DNA from: Antedon bifida
Taxonomy: Eukaryota > Echinodermata > Crinoidea > Comatulida > Antedonidae
Direction of reading: 5' to 3'
Assembly: GCA_963402885.1 (NCBI GenBank)
Contig: OY727102.1
Span: 11,160,001-11,224,000, forward strand
DNA length: 64,000 nt
Made by a program: the position numbers and the translations under genes. Below the pieces are notes generated by a model. That model searched no databases. It saw nothing but the letters and a program-made list of their open reading frames with translations, and was not told where the DNA came from. Positions 44,461 to 56,245 of this stretch are shown here, in pieces. Within the stretch, counting starts at the first letter, position 1, and every line of letters begins with the position of its first letter.

Positions 44461-46276
44461 ACAATACAAATACATTAACGTTTTAACTTTATTGCTATAA
44501 CTCTTTAAAGATGTATTGTCCCTTGAAACACAAAAAATGAAAAAAAAATATTCTAAATTTAAATTGGCCATATCAAAGTAATATTAAAGGTATTCACTTT
44601 AGGTCGAAAATTTGAGCCGAAAAAAACAAGTTTACGTTATTAACAGGTCAATTAATTTGATTACATTTCGTCTGGAAAATCATCACAAGCGAAAGTAAAC
44701 AAAGATTTCAAACCACGAGTATGCATTATACATGATGCTAATTAGGATTGTTTACAACTCGTCGCGGTTGAGAAGGTGTTTTCACACAGATCGCGAGGAA
44801 ATTTTATGATTATGCATACAGAGTAGCCAAAAAAGCGCGTTGCATTATGAGTTATGCTTTGATCGAAAACTTTGACTGGAAGTCAAAGTTATTTTTTGAA
44901 CAAAAAAATGTCTGTATTTCGGTTAAATAATTTTTTTTTTTACTAATTTTTGTTAAAATTAAGTTAATAACTATTATGATACTTCAAAATGACCCACTTT
45001 TTTTCGAAATTAAAAAAAAAATTTTGTTTTGAATTGGTCAAAGGGACAATACATCTTTAATTCACTATCAAATCATTGTGAATTTTAAAATAGCATCCAT
45101 TTCCTAGTAAAACAAAATTAATTTCTTTTACATTTTACACACATTTTAGATCTTAATCTGAAGCTGGTGATTCCTTTGTCACTTGATGTCAGGATTCTGT
45201 TTGATTTTTCAAGGTGTGGTGTGGTGACACGGATGTTCCCTGCACCCTATTTTGCACCCTGTCCCCGTCTTGTATCATCATATCTTTCACAACTGTCCAA
45301 TTCATTATCTCAGTTGGAATGGTTTTGTTTATCTAAAGAGTTAAAACAAAGGTAGATAATTTAATAGTAGTTAAAACTACAGTATTATAACACTTTGTTG
45401 TTTTAACTTTCTGACTACAGTATAATTTCTGTAATAGTAACACAGTGAATTATAAAATAGAGTTAGCACAATCATTTCCATTGTGTGCAATTAGGGTATA
45501 ATGGTTAACACACTTTTTTTGATTGAGCTATAGCAATTATGTTATCATGTACAATATATTGTAATAGAAATGTATGAAAGAATTCGATTCTAACGCTAAT
45601 CAAATTTCCGCTAGTGTCTGCCCAGGTACTAAAAGAGAAAAATAAACAAAAACGTAAGAAGTTGCATAAAGTCTTTGAAATTCTGGTTAGTTGATATTAG
45701 TATAACCAATTTTTACCATACTTTACTTTTTTATGTTACTGATACTTTTCTACACTGTGGTGTTATTTTGCATTATTTTTCTCATCTTGGGATTTCCATT
45801 CTTGTGGATTCCCCTTTTTGGGTTTTTCCTTTCTTGTGGGGTTTTCCTTTCCTGTGGGTTTTCCTTCACTTAATTCAATACTGTTGACTATTTGCATCAT
45901 GAATCTGAAAGTTAAAGTTACTTTTATGTTTTTTGTTACATTGAAAATTATAACTAGTATGCATGACAATTTTTTTTGTAATGTTTGGAAGATTCACATA
46001 TTTATTTACCTGTTGTATACTTGTATAGAATCCATAAACTCATCAACCTAGTTGGTTTCACTGTATAATTGAATTCTTTGGGTCGGTTGACACACTTATT
46101 GCCAGGGTTTCATAATTTATTTTGTCATATTTTCTTTTAATAGTACTTTATTAAACTTAATTTTTTTTTCTTCTTCTTTTTTTGTAGGTTGTCAACCCCA
46201 CAGAATTCCAGTTAAGTTGAAGAGTCTATAGCTGTGAAATCCAAGTTAAACATAGCATCAAAATACCATGGATAAA
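44289..46276. repeat. Tandem duplication, copy 1 (carries a MITE)
   Basis: Matches 46277-47842 along its length apart from the 548-bp MITE at 44509-45056. It begins AATGTTCCTCACATTCTGCG and ends ATAGCATCAAAATACCATGG. It includes an acceptor-like TTCTTTTTTTGTAG followed by a purine-rich stretch. Confidence 0.85.
44505..45060. mobile_element. 548-bp MITE with AGATGTATTGTCCCTT ends at a TTAA site
   Basis: Inverted ends AGATGTATTGTCCCTT (44509) and AAGGGACAATACATCT (ending 45056). TTAA lies on both sides (44505-44508, 45057-45060). The paralogous site at 46508-46511 has a single TTAA and no insert, which proves insertion. Because the ends continue the TTAA palindrome, a TA or TTA duplication cannot be excluded. 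The TTAA reading suggests a piggyBac-like mover. Confidence 0.85.
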
Positions 46277-47842
46277 CAGTGGTAATGTTCCTCACATTCT
46301 GCGCAAGTCTTGACATTACAGTATTTTACAGTTTTCCTAGTATCGTATTATCATTATCATCTCTTTGAAGTTTCACAACTGATCAAATTGTCTCAATTGG
46401 CACCTAGCCTTTGTTTATCTAACGAATTAAAGAAAATATAGGTAATTAACTAATAGTAGTATAACAGTACAAACAAATTAACGTTTTAACTTTATTGCTA
46501 TAACTCTTTAATTCACTATCAAATCATTGTGAATTTTAAAATAGCATCCATTTTCTAAAACAAAATTAATTTCTTTTACATTTTACACACATTTTAGATC
46601 TTAATCTGAAGCTGGTGATTCCTTTGTCACTTGATGTCAGGATTCTGTTTGATTTTTCAAGGTGTGGTGTGGTGACACGGATGTTCCCTGCACCCTATTT
46701 TGCATCTTGTCCCCGTCTTGTATCATATCTTTCACAACTGTCCAATTCATTATCTCAGTTGGAATGGTTTTGTTTATCTAAAGAGTTAAAACAAAGGTAG
46801 ATAATTTAATAGTAGTTAAAACTACAGTATTATAACAATTTGTTGTTTTACCTTCCTGACTACAGTATAATTTCTGTAATAGTAACACAGTGAATTATAA
46901 AATAGAGTTAGCACAATCATTTCCATTGTGTGCAATTAGGGTATAATGGTTAACACACTTTCTTTGATTGAGCTATAGCAATTATGTTATCATGTACAAT
47001 ATATTGTAATAGAAATGTATGAAAGAATTCGATTTTAACGCTAATCAAATTTCCGCTAGTGTCTGCCCAGGTACTAAAAAAGAAAAATAAACAAAAACGT
47101 AAGATGTTGCATAAAGTCTTTGAAATTCTGGTTAGTTGATATTAGTATAACCAATTTCACCATACTTTACTTTTTTATGTTACTGATACTTTTCTACACT
47201 GTGGTGTTATTGTACATTATTTTTCTCATCTTGGGATTTCCATTCTTGTGGATTTTCTTGGTTTTTCCCCTTTTTGGGTTTTTCCTTTCTTGTGGGTTTT
47301 CCATCACTTAATTCAATACTGTTGACTATTTGCATTATGAATCTGAAAGTTAAAGTTAAAGTTACTTTTATGTTTTTTGTTACATTTAAAATTATAACTA
47401 TGCATGACAATTTTTTTTTTTTAATGTTTGGAAGATTCACATATTTAGTTACCTGTTGTATACTTGTATAGAATTCATAAACTCATCAACCTAGTTGGTT
47501 TCACTGTATAATTGAATTCTTTGGGTCGGTTGAGATTAGATTTACTGCCACCAGCCATTAAATGGTTGAGTTTATAAGTCTGCCACCATCGTTACCATCA
47601 CCAATTAAATAAAGCTACATTTGTCACATTTTGGTTTGTAAGGTGACACACTTATTGCCGGGGTTTCATAATTTATGTTGTCATATTTTCTTTTAATATT
47701 ACTTTATTAAACTTAATTTTTTTTTTCTTTTTTTCTTCTTTTTTTGTAGGTTGTCAATGTAACCCACAGAATTCCAGTTGAGTTGAAGAGTCTGTAGCTG
47801 TGAAATCCAAGTTAAACATAGCATCAAAATACCATGGATAAA
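46277..47842. repeat. Tandem duplication, copy 2 (MITE-free)
   Basis: Counterpart of 44289-46276. It has about 110 extra bases (47534-47642, with CTGCCACCAGCCATTAAATG) not in copy 1. Small frames at 45167/46615 and 45675/47120 are paired products of the duplication and look like no known protein. Confidence 0.85.
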
Positions 47843-48103
47843 ATAAAGCTATTTAACCATATTATTTTCAACAATTTCTTTGAATGCTGAAGATGTACTG
47901 TAACTCATTGTATAGCAGACTTATCCATCATTTAGCATAGTATTTCATTTGGTGGCGATATAAAAGTACATTATATTTTAATCTTCCCTGAACCTGCAAA
48001 TTCAGAGTATCCGGCACTGCTATTTAGTATTCGTTTCAAGTGAAGTACCGTTGAAAAATTGACAACATTGCTTTATTGGTGATGGACGATGGTGGCTGAA
48101 GAT

Positions 48104-48372
48104 TTAACCTAGTGTCTTGGGGCCGTTTGGACGAGTCCGCGGGCCTCTTGCTGCACCAGGTCTTAGGGTGTTCTTCAGTGTTGCAATGACTATCTCCAAG
48201 CTTGGTCTGTCTTCTGGTTTCTGCCTCATGCATTCCTTTCCAAGTCTCTTCATCGATGCTACATAGCCAAATGATCCAAGTTCATAAAGGATAGTGCCAA
48301 GACTGTAGACATCGGTTTTGATGGATGGTAGTGCACCCTGTTGGTACAACTCTGGGGCGAAGTCGTCCTCAA
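48104..48372 (-). CDS. Pseudokinase exon 3 (C-lobe and stop)
   Basis: 269 bp: IEDDFAPELYQQGALPSIKT, DVYSLGTILYELGSFGYVAS, MRQKPEDRPSLEIVIATLKN, then a basic tail and TAA. Acceptor TTTTCACTAG. Confidence 0.9.
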
Positions 48373-50504
48373 CTAGTGAAAATAAATATAATATGGTTAT
48401 ACAGTAGAACCCTTTCTTTAGGACATCCTATTAAGAGAATACATTCCTGTGAAACAAATGAACAATGTTTGTTTTAATACTACAGCTAACCCCTATTAAG
48501 GAATAAATACTGTAAAACCACATAAAGAAATCTATTTTGTGTGAGCTGCTGTTTATTTTAAAATAAATAGAGTACTTACTTTCATTGACTATAGTAAATG
48601 GGTTAGTCTTGATTCCACTGTGCTTGATATCAAGACCAATTGGTGCATCAATGAGGCATGTGTTTCCAAGCTTAATGATCTTCACTGTATAGCGAGGCTC
48701 ATTTGGCTTGATGAGCACAGACTTGCAGGTCAGGTTGCAGTGAAGTAAGCCAGCCATATGCATGCTACGAAGAGCATGAGCGATGTCAATTCCCATCTTG
48801 ATGGCAGTTATTCGAGAGAATCCCATCTCGATCTTCCTGCTGACACATACCTCATCCAGAGTGTAGGATAAATGACTTTCCTCATTTCCGACGAATTCAG
48901 TGATGAGAGCAAAATCCCCAAGTCGATGATGACGGTTAGCGACATCATTAATGGATCCGTGGATTTTGAGGAATTTGTTGACAAATAGTTGCATCACTCG
49001 TGCTTCTATCTTTAGTTTCCTATCACTCCGGGTGGATTGACTTCCCTTGAAGATGACAAATTGAAGGTCAAGTCCATTGTTTCCAGCAAAGCTTCCAGCA
49101 AATATTGTGCTGAGGAAGGTCTTACGGTAGAAGTTTGGCTCATTGCTGCATGATGCTGGGAATGGATTGACTCTGCCACTTAAACGAACTCTAAATGGTG
49201 GAAGCATATCTTCTAGGCGTTCCAATGGCGTCATATCCTTCACTCTATTGTATTCAACAGTCTGGTCTGTCTTGCTTCCACTTGCTATCAATTCAAGGAT
49301 GCCATTGCAAACTGAATCAAGACTATCAACACATGGAGATTTCTTCCAGAACAGGTCTTCTTCATTTTCACTCTTCTCTGATGGAGAACTGCATACCTTC
49401 TTAGGGCTAAACCTGTAGCAAAGTGGTTTTGCACCAGGAGCTGAAGGAACAATTCTAAAGATCTCGTCGATGTCGGCTTGGAGTCTAGTCTCTTCATCTT
49501 CAAATTCATTGCTGGCGTTGCAAGACACTCCAAATGATGGCATATCATCACCAGTGATTTCTGATAATTCCATTACAGGAAGTTGTACATCCACTGATGG
49601 AGTTGGACTATCCATAGTAAGAAGTGGAATATCAGATGTAGGAACCTTCTGAAGTGTTGGTGTTACAATTTCTTCCTCCTCTTTCTTCACCAAGGTCATG
49701 GCTGGTACAGTTTCCTTCAGCATATTAATTGGTGATGTTGGAAGACTCAAGTTTAGAGTGGCCACCGGTCTAACTTTTGACTTCCTTGTCTTCAGAAATT
49801 GATGTTCAACAGGTTCCTCTACTGGTGAAGCTGCAGTTGCCAATGATGCCCCACTCTCTGTTGATGGTGCTGGCGTTGGTGGAGGCACCGGAGGAGGAGC
49901 TCGTGCTGCAGGAGCCTGCCTTCTTAAAACAAATGGGAAGCAACACCCAAAGATCCTTCTGAAGAAGGACTGTTCCTCTTTAATCTCCTGCTGGCTTGGA
50001 GGAGGTGCAGGAACAAGATCCCTAAAAGATAATAACTCCATAAGAAATAGTTTCAAATTAAATGTGATTTTAAAAATAAATTATGCTTACTGATGCTCAA
50101 TAATATGATTTAAATGTAAAAGGCAAAAAATACAGAATACAGTAGAATCCCTCCTTTAGCATGGGGCACCCCTATTAAAGGGACACTTTACCATAAAATG
50201 AATAATGGGAAATGTATGGGGGGGGGGAAGGTGTGGGTAAGGGGGAACTTTATTGGGTCCAGAAGGTGTCCTCCTTATAGGGTTACTGTACCAGATCATC
50301 ATTTTGGAATTGTATTGTATTAAAAACTAACGATTACATTGTGACAGTCTGTCTCCAAATAAGCATAATAATTTATATATACAGTAGTTACATTATGCTG
50401 TTATGTAATTATACTGTAGTAATGATAATATCTTACAGCGTTGGATTCCTCCTATGAGTTCTCCGATTGAATAGATTACGAAGGCTTCTTCGTTCTCCAG
50501 GCAT
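48104..50504 (-). CDS. Pseudokinase, complete three-exon gene (592 aa)
   Basis: Exons 50437-50504, 48580-50021 and 48104-48372 total 1779 bp in frame. The N-terminus is basic (MPGERRSLRNLFNRRTHRRN), followed by a double cysteine in RRIFGCCFPFVLRR (49-50), possibly acylated. A long Pro/Ser/Glu-rich region probably is disordered. The C-terminal kinase-like domain keeps VIFK (K348) and a helix-C glutamate (KIEARVM, E362). HRD is HCN (450-452) and DFG is LGN (474-476), so proton-acceptor and metal-binding aspartates are gone. APE (FAPELYQQG), DVYSLGTILYEL and RP.DRPSLEIV of the C-lobe are present. So it should fold as a kinase but not phosphorylate; likely a scaffold or regulator. AATAAA on the minus strand at 48077-48072 follows the stop by about 30 bp. 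Family not assigned. Confidence 0.9.
48580..50021 (-). CDS. Pseudokinase exon 2 (linker and N-lobe to activation segment)
   Basis: 1442 bp open throughout from LDLVPAPPPSQQEIKEE to TNPFTIVNE. Acceptor ATCTTTTAG, donor GTAAGT. It contains the FGCCF cysteines, the low-complexity linker, VIFK, and the HCN and LGN replacements. Confidence 0.9.
50437..50504 (-). CDS. Pseudokinase exon 1 (start)
   Basis: ATG at 50504-50502 three bases after TTTCAG, giving MPGERRSLRNLFNRRTHRRN, PT and two bases of the next codon; donor GTAAGA. Phase 2 fits exon 2 (CT+G, Leu). The TTTCAG could be an acceptor behind a 5' UTR exon. Confidence 0.82.
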
Positions 50505-50930
50505 GCTGAAATAATTATATCAAATGCATGTTTAAAAAAAATGCATAATGATTATTAATATCAATAGGCCTACATTTTAGTGTGCAATATAATATTGTCA
50601 TTAATGATTTGATATAAAGAATGTGCATTATGCATCTCACTTGTAACATTTTGAATAAATTATTGTTGGTCAATGATATAGGCTACTATGTTTTTAATTA
50701 TTTTAATTATTATTGTATATATTAATTAATTTGAATAATACTAGTCAAAGCATATACAAATTGTTGTGAGTGAGTTAAAACAAGCATATACAGCACAAAC
50801 AGGACTAATAGTAGATCTTAAAATAAATGTTGCCAACATAATTTCGGTTTTCAACATTATTTTTATTGTGTCACACGTGTGTTGTTTTATTACACTGTGT
50901 ACATTGTGACGTATGGATGGTAAGTCGATC
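50505..50930. other. Upstream of the pseudokinase gene; promoter not resolved
   Basis: AT-rich. No TATA or initiator could be assigned with confidence. The nearest transposon end lies about 430 bp upstream of the start codon. Confidence 0.35.
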
Positions 50931-51748
50931 GTCACGCGCGCAGAGACTTCGCGATCTATGAATTCACCGCGCTGAAGTTCGCATTGTTGAAATCGATATC
51001 ACACGCATTATAGTAGAGCAGTTAGTGCCATAAAAATAGCCAAGTTGTGCACTTTATTACCAAAGCATGAAACTTGCCACAAAGTTTCTTTGATGTATAT
51101 AGATTAAAAATATCGGGGGGTGCCAAGTGTCCAACGTCCGGTATGGCGGCCATCTTGATTTCAAAATGGCCACCATAAAAACAAAAAGTGCTCATATCTT
51201 GGCAACTATAAACAGTAGAGACTTGATTCTGGTGTTAAATTGTTCACAAACCACATATTTCTATTTGCTCTAATGAAAATTTTCGTCAAAAAATGACCGG
51301 AAATGACGTTTCTCCCAGTTTGACCTTTGACCTCTTATCTGTATATCTCAGTAACTACTGATCATTTTCAATCGATTTTGGTGTCATTTTGTTCAGAATA
51401 GAGACATTTATATTCGTAGTAATGAAACATTTTCACATAAAATGACTGGAAATACAATTTATAACCTTTGACATATATAATATGTGAACATACTGTATGT
51501 GGTTTACATTGGTATAAATGCACCTAATTTTTTTTAACGAAATAAATGACACTGCAAAAATGACCAGGAATTATTATTCTGAATTTTTGACTTTTGATGT
51601 GATAGGATAGGCGTAAAGTATGACAGATCACTGAGAAACAGCAATCACTGAGCTCATCTATGCCGACTTGTTTGCTAAACTGTGATGTGTCAATCGTTAG
51701 ATAAAAGTTTTGGTCCTCTCTCCATCATCTTTTTTTTTTTGCAATGTA

Positions 51749-52093
51749 TTATACCATATGGACAATTGTCTGAAATAAAAGTTGAATTGAATTGTTAGAT
51801 GCCATTTGGAAATATTTTTGATGTAAAGTAGCATTCTTTCGTTGGCCTCTTTGATGTTGCATATGAGACAAGTTCGGAAAGTTTTCATTTTCATGAGTTA
51901 AAAGAATACCGTCTTTCAAAGTACTTACTACAAACTTATCCTGCATTTGTGCAGTAGACCTACTTTCATTAGTCAGAAACTCAGATAATTCTTGTTCATT
52001 TTCGTTGCATCTAAAAAAATGTACTCCATTTTTATGGTAATGGGCCTTTGCTGTAAACCATCTGAATCCTTTTCCTCGATTTTCTCTACTCAT
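51749..52093 (-). CDS. Unrecognised 114-codon frame inside the long-TIR element
   Basis: MSRENRGKGFRWFTAKAHYH, then KNGVHFFRCNENEQELSEFL and so on. Mixed composition, basic and aromatic at the N-terminus; no known motif. It could be a remnant of the element's own protein, or chance. No splice signals decide. Confidence 0.25.
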   Translation of the reverse strand: MSRENRGKGFRWFTAKAHYHKNGVHFFRCNENEQELSEFLTNESRSTAQMQDKFVVSTLKDGILLTHENENFPNLSHMQHQRGQRKNATLHQKYFQMASNNSIQLLFQTIVHMV

Positions 52094-52309
52094 TGATTTT
52101 TTAGCAAAATCCGAACCAAATCAATTCGTAAAAGACATCTTAATATAATTATTCAAGTAATTCTCAAATTAGTGACATGGACCTACAATATACTGTTCTG
52201 TACAAGACCTTTTTAGGCATCCACCTGTGGACTTTCACTTTGAAGGTCTTGGTCTCCTAATCATACAAGTAAAGAAACAATGTCTGATTTAATCAATCAA
52301 AGTAGTGGG

Positions 52310-53445
52310 TCCAGACAAAGAAGGGGGTATAAGACCATCCACAGACAAAGAAGGGGGTATAAGACCATCCACAGACAAAGAAGGGGGTATAAGACTATCC
52401 ACAGACAAAGAAGGGGTGTAAGACCATCCACAGACAAAGAAGGGGGTGTAAGACCATCCACAGACAAAGAAGGGGGTATAAGACCATCCACACACAAAGA
52501 AAGAGGTGTAAGGCCATCTACAGACAAAGAAGGGGGTGTAGGACCATCCACAGACAAAGAAGGGGGTGTAAGACCATCCACACACAAAGAAAGGGGTGTA
52601 AGACCATCCACACACAAAAAAAAGGGGTGTAATACCATCAACAGACAAAGAAAGGGGTGTAATACCATCAACAGACAAGGAAGGGGATATAAGACCGTCC
52701 ACAGGCACAGAAGGGGTGTAAGACCGTCCACAGACAAAGACAGGGGTGTAAGACCGTCCACAGACAAAGAAGGGGGTGTAGGACCGTCCACAGACAAAGA
52801 AGGGGGTGTAAGACCACCCACTGACAAAGAAAGGGTATAGGACCACTTACAGACAAAGAAGGGGGTATAAGACCATCCACAGACAAAGAAGGTGATGTAG
52901 GACCATCCACAGACAAAGAAGGGGGTGTCGGACAATCCACAGACAAAGAAGGGGATGTAAGACCACCCACAGACAAAGAAGGGGGTGTAAGACCATCCAC
53001 ACACAAAGAAGGGATTATAAGACCATCTACAGACAAAGAAGGGGGTATAAGACCATCCACAGACAAAGAAGGGGGTATAAGACCATCCACAGAGAAAGAA
53101 GGAGGTGTAAGACCATCCACAGACAAAGAAGGAGTGTAAGACCATCCACACACAAAGAAAGGGGTGTAATACCATCAACAGACAAAAAAAGGGGTTTAAT
53201 ACCATCTACATACAAAGAAAGGGGTGTAAGACCATCCACAGACAAAGAAGCGGGTATAAGACCATCCACAGACAAAGAAGGCGGGTATAAGACCATCCAC
53301 AGACAAAGAATCAGGTATAAGACCATCCACAGACGAAGAAGCGGGTATAAGACTATCCACAGACAAAGAAGGGGGGTATAAGACCATCCACAGACAAAGA
53401 ATGGGGTATAAGACCATCTACAGACAAAGAAGGAGGGGTAGGACC
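52310..53445. repeat. 30-bp minisatellite, about 38 units
   Basis: Unit is GACAAAGAAGGGGGTATAAG plus ACCATCCACA, with variants GGGTGTAAG and CACACAAAG. Because the period is a multiple of three, both strands stay open for hundreds of codons (up to 302). All these frames are shadows. Confidence 0.95.
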
Positions 53446-54469
53446 ATATTACCGAGGAAGCATAGGCCTACAAAAAGACGATGCAATCAAAATAGGCCTA
53501 CCACTTGGAAAACAATAAATTGTAGAATAACTGAGGCTTGATTGTTGAAATATAAAGGTTTCTTTGTAAGGTCATTAATAATATATTGATATAAACACGA
53601 TCATCATACTATTCATTTGACATTCAAATACAGTCTATCTCGAAAAGAAGCTCATGCTATCACCTTTTCGAGGTTTTACGGTATTCCATAACATGTATGT
53701 TATTTCCTCTGTCAAACTATTAAAACTTTTAGCGAATCAGAAGGTGCCACCATCATTTAACTAATGGTACCACCAAGCACAATGTTTACCAATTTTATGT
53801 ACTATATACAATTTAAGTCCATTAATTATTTAATATAATTACGCCTATCAGGTCAAAGTTCAAAATTAGGTGCATTTAAGACCACCAAAAACCACATACA
53901 GTATATTCACATAATTAAAAATCAATAATTAAATGTCAAAGGTCATAAATTGTATTTCCAGTCATTTTATGTGAAAATGTTTCATTACTACAAATATAAA
54001 TGTATTTATTCTGAACAAAATGACACCAAAATCGATTGAAAATGACCAGTAGTTACAGAGATATACAAATACGAGGTCAAAGGTCAAACTGAAAGAAACG
54101 TCATTTCCGGTCATTTTTGGACGAAAATTTTCATTAGAGCAAATAGAAATATATAGTTTGTGAACAATTTGAGACCAGAATTAAGTCTCTAATGTGTATA
54201 GTTGCCAAGATATGAACATTTTTTGTTTTTATGGTGGCCATTTTAAAATCAAGATGGCCGCCATACCGGACGTTGGACACTTGGCACCCCCCGATATTTT
54301 GAATCTATATACATTATAGAAACTTTGTGCCAAGTTTCATGCTTTGGTAATAAAATGCACAGCTCATGTCATTAACTGCTCTACTATTATGTATCTCTGC
54401 TGCTTGTTTCAATTCCCAACTTCAACGCGGTGAATTCGGTCACTGGCGCCCCCCGCGCGGCGTGCAAAA

Positions 54470-55320
54470 TTCGCTTTAATCTGACCAATCAAATCACCAG
54501 ATCGAAGGTGTTTGTGTGACGTCAGATACATTTTTTCTTTTTACGAACGCGACGTGTGCAAAAACAACAACGCGATCGACGTGATGATATAAAAAAAGTT
54601 ACAAACATTAACAAAGTTGAAATAATATTTATTTCGGAACACTTTAATTAATAATAATAAAATAACATGCACTTAAAAACACAAAGTTTTGAATAAAAAA
54701 TCTAAATAAAAAGTAATTAAGCCAGTCTATGTAGGCCATGCCAAGTCTCGAGAGTTGGCTGGCCAGCTAGCCAAAGAAAGTAGTAAGTAAAGCAACTCTG
54801 CGCGCATGACGTTCCCCAGTCAGTGGCTGCGCGTGACGCTTTCTCCGGGCTTGATGTGTAAAGTAGGCCTAGCCCATTGGAACAAATACTCAAATTTGTG
54901 TTTAAAAGCTATAAAACATTCCTTTAAAACAATATACACAAAAATAAAATCTCATAAAATACGTACGTAGTTTGAATAAACTGAAATAACTTGCTATTAT
55001 AAACTTTAAAGTAAAACTTTAATCAACTCGTGTGCGGATGATGTGAAAGTTTTTTGGTTGGTAACCATGGGTGTAAAGTAAACAGAATCTTGTTGTGATG
55101 TTACGCACGGCGCATGCACGTGACAGAAACATCCAATAAAACGCGGGCGTTTTACACGTCATCAACACTGCCAAAAACTCATTTTCCAGTTTATAGCCTA
55201 ACTAATAAGTAATATTATAAAGGCTTTTTTTACGGTGTATTAGTTGTTGCATTGTAAGAAATAATCTATATATTTAGAGTACATGCAGGTACAAATAACA
55301 ATACATATACAATATAGGCC
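54470..55320. other. No gene recognised
   Basis: Mixed composition spacer between two large elements. It contains AAGTAGGCCTAGCCCA-type words only. Confidence 0.45.
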
Positions 55321-55369
55321 TATTTAGTATGGCAAGCCTCAGCTGTCTGAAGTATTCAAAATATTATAT

Positions 55370-55680
55370 TATTTATCATTTTTTTTTTATATTATATATT
55401 GTATTGTAATGAATTATACGTTTTGCATTATATTACTTGGTTTTAGCATTATATTATATCTATTTCTAATATATTATGTGAAAAATGTAACAAATTATTG
55501 ACTTTTTGTATTATATTATTCGGTTTTTGCATTATATTATGAACATTTACTATTATATTATTAATAAAATACATTATATTATAATATAATTGTATTATAT
55601 TAAACCCATTTACCTTACTTTATAACATACAACATTATTATATTATACGGATTCGTTAGTTATATTATTATTTTGTATGA
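55370..55680. repeat. Subterminal ATTATATTA-rich zone of the palindrome
   Basis: Many spaced copies of ATTATATTA, mirrored at about 62020-62320 and repeated at 62480-62810. Subterminal motif clusters of this kind often serve as transposase binding sites; that role here is inference. Confidence 0.55.
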
Positions 55681-56144
55681 TGTTTATTATACGTCACGGC
55701 TCATTTCAGTTCTTCTAACTCTTTCTCTCCCTCCCCCTGTTCACTAGCAATCAGCGGCAGAATCTGAATTGTGTGACTGTTGAAGAATAACTACTACGTA
55801 CTAGGCCTAGCCTAGGCCTACTAGGGGATCTAGCCTAGACGTAGCTAGTTAGACAAGTGACCAAGGACCACCGGACAGCTACAACTAATACTACAATACA
55901 ATAATACTACTAATGCAATAACTACTACTGCTAATACTTAGGCCTAGCTAGTAGAGTACTAGGTAGGTTAGCTACTACTAGGCTCTAGGGGGTTAGGGCG
56001 TATGTATGATGTTAACTACTAGGCCTAGGCCTACTAGTACTAGCCTAGGCTAGGCCTAGACTTAAGTTGTAGTAGGCTAGGGCCGGGCCTGCTGCCTTAG
56101 GCTAGGCTAGGCTACTACTACTACTACTACTACTACTAGGCAGC

Positions 56145-56245
56145 CAGCCCATGATGGTTACGAGTAAGCCAAAATTTTGGATATAAGTAAACCAAAATTT
56201 GGGTACGAGCGAGTTGGCATGGGTACGGGTTGACATGTATCCTTC
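56145..56245. repeat. Short GGGTACGAGT array in the palindrome left arm
   Basis: Contains AGCCCATGATGGTTACGAGT, TTGGGTACGAGCGAGTTGGC and ATGGGTACGGGTTGAC. This matches the right terminal array of the 19.4-21.9 kb element. Mirror copy at about 61485-61570 and a third at about 63240-63335. Confidence 0.8.

Larger units (their letters stand above)
50932..54466. mobile_element. 3.5-kb element with 600-700 bp inverted repeats
   Basis: The left repeat (about 50932-51600) and right repeat (about 53790-54466) are reverse complements with scattered changes. They share GAATTCACCGCG, TAGTAGAGCAGTTA, ATTACCAAAGCATGAAACTT, ATATCGGGGGGTGCCAAGTG and TCCAACGTCCGGTATGGCGG. The centre holds a 30-bp array and one unrecognised frame. 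Ends are GC-rich (CACGCGCGC / GCGCGGCGTG), fading out near the limits given. No transposase; target duplication not determined. Confidence 0.8.

Noticed and set aside
45167-47471. Paired small frames (MIPLSLDVRILF..., MKFWLVDISITN...)
   Set aside because: They recur only because the DNA is tandemly duplicated; copies differ by frameshifts and no family fits.
52280-53417. Long frames (up to 302 codons) on both strands
   Set aside because: They run through a 30-bp minisatellite; a period divisible by three keeps several frames open without selection.
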